From NCBI GenBank assembly GCA_000149265.1, contig CH003364.1:1560484-1624483 (forward strand): 64,000 nucleotides of DNA, given 5' to 3'. Source of the DNA: Ciona savignyi (lineage: Eukaryota; Chordata; Ascidiacea; Phlebobranchia; Cionidae). The notes under the pieces are model-generated. The model saw nothing but the letters and a program-made list of their open reading frames with translations. It was not told the origin of the DNA and searched no databases. The translations under genes were made by a program, and so were the position numbers. The stretch's first letter is position 1; every line of letters starts with the position of its first letter. Below, one piece after another: positions 55,335-64,000 of this stretch.

Positions 55335-55778
55335 TGTAAAAACTCTCTCAACTTATCCTACATTAACAGTTATTAAAAAGTAGCCGTAACGATTTTGTCA
55401 GAAGGGAACAACAGCGATAGAAAATTATTATCAACATTGGTCAAAGGGAAATAACATATTAACGCACAAATTAGACGCACGCATATACGACATTGTAACA
55501 TTTTGAATTAAAGTTACCTGTGCATCCAGGCATTGGTATAACCATTTTATAAATGTCGACCACTTAAAAAATTCCTACTCTGTAGGATCGAAATCAATAA
55601 ACCAATCGTAATCAAACACGAATTATCGTTTCCCGAAAACAAACCACAGAATTGTAGTGAAATCCCGAAGTTGCATCATGATCTATGCCTCGAGCGATAA
55701 TCGACGTGTTGTTATAACCATCTACGAGTGATCGGGTCTAATTCGTAGGTAAGCTTCGGGATTATAGGACTTGCTGTC
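55335..55778. other. upstream region of the CBM2 gene
   Basis: Non-coding stretch between the hAT right flank and the ATG at 55779; no TATA box or acceptor is clear. Confidence 0.35.
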
Positions 55779-58700
55779 ATGGAGTTAAGATTGTTGTATT
55801 TTGTTTTGTTTTTGGTAAGTTGTTTATTGTACGAAAAGCAAGCGGAAGCATCAGGTAAGAAAGAGGGTTATTTCTTAGGCAAAGAGAGGGTATGGACGTG
55901 TAGTAATTTTCGTGCAAGAAACGCATAATTAAAATGGCCTTTACCTGCAATGTTAAAATCATGCTAAAATTCCGAAACTGAATATAAATGACCAAAAGTG
56001 AAATTCGTATTCCTAGTTTGAGTTCTGTCTTTTGAATACCTCATCAAGCACGAAAAAATTACATTACGTCTAATATGTGCGAAGTACATAAACGGCAAAT
56101 TGGTCCTACGCGTCATTTTTTATCGCCGTAACGCGGATAGTATTACCTAATCGTTAACCATAGCCGGTATTGATAAGTTTATATATTATCTAGCGCGCAT
56201 TATTCTTTGAGTGTGTTTTGTTTCTCATCAAAATTAACTCAAGGAATTAGGTACTGGCGCGGTCGGAGAGTGTATTTGACTAGCACTTCCATAGAGTCGT
56301 TTTTTACCTCTTCCCGCTTTTTGTTTAAGATTTTTTTGCCAATTTAATTATTTTATCACGTAATTATTTCGATTGTACTTTTAATGCGTATTCTAAGTAA
56401 TATATAAACAACTGATTAAAAGCTTAATCCGCAATATTTCTTACGCTGCCAAGTTTCGAATACATGATGGGCTCGTCATTAGGACCGTTTTTTTTTTCGA
56501 ATTTGGGTTATGGATCGGTCACGTTAACAATTTGGCCACATGACTGTACATAAATATAAATTGATTTTTACTTGGATAAGTATTGAATCCATAATGGGTT
56601 CATTGCTGAGGTCGTTTTTGTCTATAATTTAATTTATAAATTAGCGGCGATAAACAATCGGCCACATGCCTATCCGAAAATTTAAATTGATTTTTTTACC
56701 GAGCTAAGTTTCAATCCCATGCCGTTTATAGTTTAGTTTATTTTTTTTAGTTTTAGTTATTTAACTTATGTTTTGAAATTTGTATATGAATTAGCAGCGT
56801 TATCAATAGCGCTGTGTTGATCTCCAGGTACATGTGGCTTACTGGCCCCACCTCGTAACGGTGCGATAGCCAGCTGTTCGAGAGGAAACCGCGGAGGCTC
56901 AAGGTGCCGGGTTCGATGCCTTGGAGGGTTCACCCGGGCGCAAGTGACGAGAGTTTGTAACTGCTTTGGGGGATTATGCAGATGGACTGGCTCAAACCCG
57001 ACTTGTGAACGTAAGTACATGACCGATTTGATAGAAAACAGTATTTTTTTTTAATTTCAACTCATATAGTATCATACGGGCACACGCAAATCGGCGCGTT
57101 GTTTCATTAGCTATCAACCGGCGTAAATTCATTATAACGAAACAATAACTTAACTGATGATGGTGTGTGTGGACCCTGCCTCAAGATTGGTATTTGGGGT
57201 TTTATTTGAAGTTAACTATTATTTACAAGTTCATTTAATTTAGTACATGCCATTAATCCACTGGGTTCAGGCAATGCCCGCCAAGTTAGCTCTTGGACAT
57301 TTCCTTACATTGGTGGAGTGGTACAAAACTATAGTCATCTAAAAAGAAGAAACATTAACCGGTTAGCGCGCAAACTTGAATACAAAGGCATGTTTCGCAG
57401 TGGTCAACGCAAGAATCTTGATTTCGAAACCATAATAAATTAAAACTATGTAAAATGACACTCAGCCACGTATTTTTATAATCTATTAACCTATTAGGGG
57501 CATTATCACAATCAATTAGATACCGAATCATATATAATTTCGGAATCAAAAGAATAGGATAATGAGAACGTGGAACACCCAGTCAAAGTAATAAACTTAA
57601 AGGCAATTTAGCCCTTGACGCAGAAAAGGGTGTATTTCTTCAATTCATGGCAGGGCAATTTCGCATTTAGTTCATTTCTAATGGCTTCTAAAGTGTTCGT
57701 ATTCTAGTCAATTCGTTTTTTTGGTGTTCGTCGTTTCTCGTTGGCATGCCTTTAATAGTTAGGAGGAGGATAGGATATTCGTCTTTGTCCCCGTGAATGG
57801 GAAAACCAAGGGGGTTATCACACGGGCAGTCGTCAGATCACCTCGCGCCCATCGTCGGGTTACCGGAGCTATTGCAGTGTGTTGTATATGATAGACACGT
57901 TCCTTCAATTTTGTAGAACTCATTAATGCCGCTGGGTTCAGGCAATGTCCGTAAAGTGCCTTGCCCAAGGACACAACCGACTATAGCTAGCGACCAGTTT
58001 CGCACCTGCAACCTTTCGATTGAAGGCGACGCACTTAACCGCTAGACCAACGGACCGGACAGTTATGTTTATGGGTAGTGTAAAACTGGAATACGATATA
58101 CGTTTCCGGCTCAAAGCTAGTTGCTAGCTAGTCGATAGTGTTCTTAGGCAAGGCACTTAACGAACATGGCACTGAACCCAGTAACATAATGGGTTCTACT
58201 AAATTAAAAAAATGTCTGAATCTTAAAAAACACAATGCCATAGCTCTGGTAACCCGACGGCGGGCGCAAGGTGATCTGCCCTTTGCGTTTACGGGGATAA
58301 ACATGAATATCCTATCCTATTTTATTTCTATTGAATAAAAGAAACAAAGTTTATAAAAAAAACATCACATATTTGCTTGATTTAGCTCTTGAATGTCGAA
58401 GACCTGATATAGAAGACGGCAGAGTGACGATTGTTGAAGAATGGAACACTGGGTTTGCGAGTTTGGTCGAGTTTCCGTACATCCCTTCCAATATTACGGA
58501 CGGCTGGGCCGTTCTTATCGCATTTGATCGACCCCTTGGAAGCGTAAGTAAACTCAATCATGTAAATTTTAATCGGAAATACTTTTTGTCGAGGGGCTTT
58601 CCCGAATTAGGGATCTAAACATTTTTTTGTAGAAAAAGGGGAAGACTGCTGTATATGTTCTATACAATTAGTACTGGCATACTATTTTTTATTAAAAAAA

Positions 58701-61700
58701 CTAAAACGAATTTTAATGCATCAAACAGAACGCCTTCCTCACAAGTTGGTCCGCGCAAGCGACAAGCGTGTCTCCGAGCCACAATGCTTTCACCATTAAC
58801 AACTTACCCATCAACAATAATCTTGCCTACGAAAACTTACACTACAGATCGCTAGTCGTAATACAAGGTGTTGAAGGACCAAAGCCACAAAGAGGTATAA
58901 GGTTAAGGTTATTTAATACTGTATTTTAAATTGCTACGATAATCTGAAACTAAATTGAAAAATGCATTTTAGTTGGCTTTCTTATTACTGCCTCCTATTT
59001 TAACGTATATAGTGACCGTTCTTTAATGAAATAAAACATATTAAACAATGTTTGTAATATTACTTACCATGTTTTCAGGTTGTTTTATTGGTTAGTATAG
59101 TACCCTAAGTGTTTACCCCAATTTATTATGCAGGATATGTTGGTTTCTACAATGGTCGAGTAATTGACGCAACATGTCATAGCCCGCCCCATATGACTGA
59201 CTTTGAATCGCTGCCACCATATACAACTCCGGCACCACCCTTCACAACTACAGTCGAACCACCCACCACCACAACACAAGCCACCACAACGACAGAGGCT
59301 CCTACGACCCCCCGCAGTATCGCACCCCCATCCCCCCAACCTACCACTTCAATCGAACCGACTACCGTTACTACATCTCAAGCTGTGTCGACGACTCAAA
59401 ATGTTGAAACTGAAACCACAGCAAATATAATAACCCAAGCAACAACAACTCTTAATCCATCTCAGACTGTTCGATTTCCTGGGAAATCTTGCAGAGGTTA
59501 GTATTCATCTCACCTGTTAGACTGGTGGTTTAGTGCGACGCCTTTTAGCCGAAGGGTTACAGGTGCGAAACTGGTCACAAGTTAATCGGTTGTGTCCTTG
59601 GCCAAGGCACTTGGACATTGTCTGAACCAAGTGGATTGATGGGTTCTACCTATTTAAAGAAATATTATAATCATACATAACACACTGCAATAGCTCCGGT
59701 AACCCAACGTTGGGCGCGAGGTGATCTGAGAATTGCCCATGTGTTAACCCCATGATTTTCCCATTTACTGAAATAAACATGAATATCCTATCCTATTATT
59801 GATTTAAAAATCATTCATTAACAACAAAACATTAACACAACCTAATTTATTCAATGTACCATTTACCATCAAGAAAACTGTAAGGGTACATGAGCTGTTT
59901 ATCTAAATGCACAAACAAGTTTTAGACTTTACCACATGCCTTCTTATTTTTATAAAAATCGTTACATAAATTTCCAACCAATTTAATAGCTACAGGCTTT
60001 ATTCCTGGACATTTGTTAAATGATACTTTTTTAAAGATGTCAATATATTAATATAAATATGCATTTTGAAGATGTTTCAACTGCTTATTTGTTACGCAAT
60101 TTAAAAACAATTAATAAAAAAATGTACAAAAGATGGCATCAGTTAAAACAATATAAAAAGATGTTAAGATGTTAACAGTTAAAACAATGTGTAGATGACT
60201 AGCTATAAAAACAAATTTTAATGAATTTGTAGCTTAAAATTAATAAACATATTTTTAAATAGTTCAAATCGTGGATGCCTACACAACTGAAGCCACAGGT
60301 TGGGTGGACAACTCCACCAGCTACTTCAGTGGCAAGCTCACGTATGATGTAACCGCGGCTGTGTCAGACTGGATTCTTGTCGTTGTATTTCAACAAAGAG
60401 TAAAAAGCTTACAGGTGATTGATTTGATGTGTTAGCCATGATTCAATATTAGAACAGTCATAAGATAGGATAAGGTACACATGGGTGTTAATGGTGATAA
60501 AAAACACGAAGGATTTGAACCTGGGCTGTCGGATTTACCCCACAGTCCTAATACTGGAACTATTACAGTTTTAGTGTTTTATATATGCCAATAAAAACAG
60601 ACCCAATATTAAACTAGTAGCAATAAAGTGACAATCCACTTACATCAGCGACACGCAAACCATTTGTTTTGATTTAATAACCTCCTGGCTGTAAAATCCA
60701 AGGATATATATTTTTGTTTTTGTCCCTATAAATGGAAAATTACAAGGAGTGTTATAGGCGATTGTGTCCTTTGGCAATGCAGTGATTGGACATTGCCTGC
60801 AGTTTCTGCACTTAGTGAAATGATGGGTTCTACCAAATTGAAGGAATGTCAGTAATCCGTATCATACACAACACATTGTAATAGCTACTTTAACCCGACG
60901 ATGGGCGTGACGTGATCAGATGATTCTCCATGTGTTAACATCCCTGCTTTTCCTCATTCAAATGAATAAACATAAATCCTATCCTTTTCTGAAATTTTTT
61001 CAGGTTTGGAACGCTCAAGTTGCGGGTAGTTTGCGCAGCGGGTATGTGTGGAAGCTCACTGCCTTGGTATGGAATCGTGTCCTCTATCCTGGAAGGATGC
61101 AGATGAACTTCATAGCTGGACTACATGAAGAGGGAGAGACCTTTCCGTCAGGTGAGTTTGTTATTTCGCAGCTGTGCATGTGGATGATAGGTTATTTATG
61201 TTTTTTTTTATTCTGATGAATGGAAAAACACAAGGGGCGTTAAGACACAGGCAATCGTCAGATGACCTCGCGCCCAATGTTGAGTTACCAGAGCTGTTGC
61301 AGAATGTTGTGTATGATTGAGATGTCATTTCACTTTTAGTCGCAACTAGTTTTGATCCTAAAACCCTTCGACTGAAAGGTAAACCCTCTAAGCTATTGTT
61401 CCAGATAAAATTTTATTTTTATCCTCCATTTATGGGTTTGCACAACCATCAAATCAAACTGTGGATACAAGGTAATTCAGCAAATAAACATATTATAAAT
61501 CCCGTCATTTTCCCAAAACTATGATAAACATTAGTACGCCAATTTTTTTCCTATTTTTTTAATGTATGAGTTTTTATATAGTCCAAGCAAAAAATGAAAA
61601 CAAGTATAATAATAATCTATATCAATGGGTAAATGTCCCATGTAAACTATCATTCATCTATACATCTTATTTTCTCGTTCATACAGCCATTTACCTTCTA

Positions 61701-62485
61701 AATCCCTGCAGGTCGTCTTTATCTTTGTTCCTCGGAATTTTCAAGTGGAAATGTTGTCCAGTTGTTTAGTGGGAACGCTGGTGCGACTGGGGTGGGAAGT
61801 AGTGGAAGCAGTTTGCCCACTCTAGTGGAGGAGGAGGAGGAGGAAGAGGAGGAGGAGGAGGAGGAGGGAGAGGGAGAAACACCAGGTTTGTTGTTTGTCT
61901 GTTTGTTGTTTAAAATATTTCTTACAAGATTTCATCACACTCCTAACCTTGTGTTCCGTCTTTACAAAAGAAGATTTCTTCTTTTTCTTATCCTCCCCTT
62001 AACCTTTTTATTCATTTGTAACCATGTGGATTTAGGATTTCAATAAAAAAGATAATTGCCGTCAATGCTTTCAGGTTTTTCATTGGTAAAAAATACCCAA
62101 GTTTTTCCTGCCTAATATCTTGTTGGGTTAATACATAGCCTTTCAGCCAAAGGGTTGTTAGAATGTTAGATCAAAACTGAACACTCGCTAGTGGTTTTGT
62201 CCAAGGGCAAGATACTTAGTCGGCACCGCCTAAAACAGAGGATTAAACTAAGTTTTTTATTTGTATATAACTAAGTTTTTATTTGTATCATAACAATTTA
62301 TAAATCATCAGTGAGTCCTCGGCCTGTCCGACCACGCCCAGTGACCCGACCGCGCCCAAGAACACCAGTCGTCCGAACAACTGCCAGACCGGTCACAAAC
62401 GCAGAACGATGTCGGCCAAATGCGCCAACAGGCAGAGTTGTACGCAATGCAAGACAGACCAGACCATCATGGAAAGCTTCAAAAG
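55779..62485 (+). CDS. Secreted Sushi plus double CBM2-like protein (candidate cellulose or tunic matrix protein), 3' end outside window
   Basis: Nine exons join in perfect phase: 55779-55854, 56828-57010, 58386-58543, 58729-58894, 59134-59496, 60263-60414, 61004-61151, 61712-61885 and 62312-62485 (531 residues so far). Order: signal peptide (1-25); Sushi-like module (26-86) with eight Cys, ending FGGLCRWTGSNPTCE; first CBM2-like module (87 to about 200) with EEWNTGF (Trp106), DGWAVLIAF (Trp127) and LTSWSAQ (Trp146); Thr/Pro-rich linker (about 215-300), probably O-glycosylated; second CBM2-like module (316-415) with SDWILVVVF (Trp352), VWNAQVAGS (Trp368) and WNRVLYPG (Trp389); then Glu-run and Arg/Pro-rich segments. 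CBM2 is a cellulose- or chitin-binding module best known from bacterial cellulases. Role in the cellulose tunic is inferred. Further exons, possibly catalytic, lie beyond the window. Confidence 0.8.
56452..56720 (-). mobile_element. tandem remnants of the second SINE family
   Basis: Three reverse-strand partial copies follow each other: gccaagtttcgaatacatga..caatttggccacatgactg, then attgaatccataatgggttc..caatcggccacatgcc, then ccgagctaagtttcaatccc. They lie in the first intron of the CBM2 gene. Confidence 0.55.
57768..58060 (-). mobile_element. full-length Cics-like SINE
   Basis: Reverse-strand copy from aggatattcgtctttgtccc to acttaaccgctagaccaacg, with all body blocks present. It lies in the intron before the first CBM2 exon. 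A fragment of another copy is at about 57230-57300. Confidence 0.9.
58085..58325 (+). mobile_element. Cics-like SINE, shortened
   Basis: Plus-strand copy (gtgttcttaggcaaggcact, ataatgggttctactaaatt, acccgacggcgggcgcaagg, ataaacatgaatatcctatc) directly after an inverse copy, so the two could form a snap-back in the pre-mRNA. Confidence 0.8.
59515..59798 (+). mobile_element. Cics-like SINE
   Basis: Plus-strand, near full length: gactggtggtttagtgcgac, ggttacaggtgcgaaactgg, gatgggttctacctatttaa, gaatatcctatcctat. Starts 19 bp after the Thr-rich linker exon. Confidence 0.85.
59799..60262. other. intron of CBM2 gene, AT-rich
   Basis: Nothing recognised besides the acceptor tttaaatag at its end. 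Confidence 0.5.
60755..60985 (+). mobile_element. Cics-like SINE, 3' two-thirds
   Basis: gattgtgtcctttggcaatg, gatgggttctaccaaattga, acacattgtaatagctactt, ataaacataaatcctatcc. Its end lies about 20 bp before the acceptor of exon 7. Confidence 0.75.
61187..61395 (-). mobile_element. Cics-like SINE, shortened
   Basis: Reverse-strand copy (gaatggaaaaacacaagggg, gatgacctcgcgcccaatg, aacccttcgactgaaaggta) in the intron after exon 7. Confidence 0.75.
61833..61870 (+). repeat. GAG/GGA trinucleotide run inside exon 8
   Basis: An in-frame GAG-rich microsatellite encodes about 13 consecutive glutamates near residue 455. Trinucleotide runs expand and contract without frame loss, so length may vary between alleles. 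Confidence 0.8.
62130..62240 (+). mobile_element. Cics-like SINE head fragment
   Basis: Plus-strand head words cctttcagccaaagggttg, gtggttttgtccaagggcaa, cggcaccgcctaaaacagag; the rest is missing. Confidence 0.5.
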
Positions 62486-62685
62486 GTGGATATGACGTTT
62501 TGCTTTGTTTTTTAATGAATTTTAAACATATGATAAATTGCTCTGTTTACGAAATTTCTGATTGGATACTTTTCATTCAGTAATGAAGTTTTGTTATGTA
62601 TTTTTTTAAAATTTAACACTTGACAAGTTTACTGGCTTTGTTTACGAAAATTGTGATTGGTTACTTTTCATTTTATTGTGATTTT

Positions 62686-63803
62686 TAGAGCTGGGCGTAA
62701 TTACGAAATTACGTTCAGTTACGTAATTACGGACGTCGGAATTACGTTACGTAAGTCAAATCAAAATTACGTAATTACGCATCTGTCCGTAATTATTCAA
62801 ACGGGAATTGATGATCGTTGTAAATATACTGTCTATGCAATTCCTTGTTTAAATCTTGGCAAAAAAAATTGTTCGTTTATTTTTATTCGAGTTAGGGCTG
62901 TGCGAAGTTAAGTGTTAACCGGTTAATCGACGTGGGCGTCACAGTTAACCGTCAATGAAATCAATAAATGGTTAACCGACTGTGTTCGTTTTTAACGCCT
63001 ACAACATCGCATGATAACAATACACGGTATAGGGTGTTTTTTTTAACGACCGCGCGGTTGACTTTCAGTGGGCCTACTATTAGTGATGGGGCGAGTAAAG
63101 GTAGAGGCCCCGAGTTTGTATCGAGTTGCTAACGATTGCTAACCGTATCTTTTCGCGTTGCTAACTGAAACTTGTCGTGTTGCTAACCGTTGCTCGTCAC
63201 AGTGTTTATTGCTTTGATCGGCGGTTTGACCTAGGGTCACGTTGACCTAGATTTAATACCGGACCGCTGACGCACTCCCGAGCGCGTTTTTTTTCCCAGT
63301 ATCTTGCCATTATTAAGTACTAGCGAGAGAGAACACTTGGATAAAAATCTTGGCTAAAAAAAAATAAACCGATTTTTCCTTGATCTGTTAACCGTTATAA
63401 GTATTTGCACAGATCTAGTTCGATTAAAATAGTTCCCCCGGTAAGAATAATCAAAATCGCGTTAAATACATAGAACGCCCGGTAAGAATAATCAAAATCG
63501 CGTTAAATACACGTGATCTTGGATTCGCGCCAATTTCCTTATCTGTAATCAGCGCGATAAGACAAAGGGCAACGCCGCCACGATCTGCGGTTTGTTTACT
63601 TGTGAATTTGTTTCAACGCAGGACGAACGAACCGTTTAGTTTAAACTTTAATTGTCTACCATCAAAATACATCCAAAAACACGATGATTTTTGGCTGTTT
63701 TTAAAATAACGATGACGTCATAAAAATTACGAAAATTACGGAATTACGTAACTGAGCTGGCGTAATTCCGTAATACAACTTTGATCAATTACGCCCAGCT
63801 CTA
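62686..63803. mobile_element. non-autonomous hAT-type element with perfect target-site duplication
   Basis: Starts TAGAGCTGGGCGTAATTACG and ends TTACGCCCAGCTCTA. The 8-mer gtgatttt flanks both sides exactly (62678-62685 and 63804-63811). The ends are filled with ttacgtaattacg palindromes. Inside, ccggtaagaataatcaaaat is duplicated in tandem (63438-63510), and a second hAT-like start, tagggctgtgcgaag, occurs at 62893. No transposase frame. Confidence 0.88.
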
Positions 63804-63859
63804 GTGATTTTCGTTTGAAAACCAAAATGTTAAAATTTTAAGTAAACAAAAAAACAAGA

Positions 63860-63960
63860 AAAGGCACTTAACAGACATTACCTGAAACCAGTGAATTAAA
63901 GGGGTCTACCGAATTGAAGTTATGACCCAATCATACATAACACACTGCAAAAACACTAAC
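63860..63960 (+). mobile_element. Cics-like SINE fragment
   Basis: Plus-strand: aaaggcacttaacagacatt, aggggtctaccgaattgaag, cataacacactgc. Continues toward the window end without a clear tail. Confidence 0.6.
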
Positions 63961-64000
63961 ACACTGTCGGCTCTAACATGGTGGACATAACATGCCGGTA

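Overview
The window reads as a tunicate genome, most likely a Ciona species. It is AT-rich, its genes have many short exons, and it holds about two dozen copies of a tRNA-headed SINE ending in TATCC repeats, which looks like the Ciona composite SINE family. One gene carries two cellulose-binding (CBM2-type) modules, which fits an animal that makes cellulose. There are two 100-N scaffold gaps, at 11641-11740 and 35367-35466.

Layout. 1-3.8 kb (+): the last five exons of CAND1. 5.9-16.1 kb (+): a complete WDR7 gene in eight exons, with exon 5 present twice beside a gap. 17.5-24.6 kb (-): a group of small secreted-protein genes: an Arg-rich peptide precursor with an acidic C-terminal tail, a six-cysteine protein with cystine-knot-like spacing, and a second first exon whose signal peptide matches the first gene. 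27.2-31.0 kb (-): a GT10 alpha-1,3-fucosyltransferase-like gene. 31-39 kb: repeats, including a 157-bp tandem satellite running into the second gap. 39.0-40.2 kb: a decayed gag-like fragment followed by a broken copy of the translation-termination GTPase eRF3 (GSPT). 41.1-44.7 kb (+): an unrecognised, probably coiled-coil protein of about 950 residues. 45.3-47.1 kb: two apparently identical 466-bp direct repeats around orphan exons. 50.0-55.3 kb: one hAT-type element nested inside another, both with 8-bp target-site duplications. 55.8 kb to beyond 62.5 kb (+): a secreted protein made of signal peptide, Sushi module, CBM2-like module, Thr-rich linker, second CBM2-like module and charged tail.

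Function. CAND1 and WDR7 are conserved housekeeping genes (cullin-ligase exchange; V-ATPase regulation with DMXL proteins). The other genes look surface-related or secreted: putative host-defence or signalling peptides, a glycan-modifying enzyme, and a candidate tunic (cellulose matrix) protein. No operon-like coupling is visible.

Four coding regions show a one-base frame break inside otherwise conserved or open sequence (about 7303, 30880, 41500 and 46310), and WDR7 exon 5 is duplicated with only synonymous differences. I therefore treat consensus errors and unmerged haplotypes as a real possibility before calling any of these genes broken. All homology calls come from reading translations against remembered family features; no database search was run.
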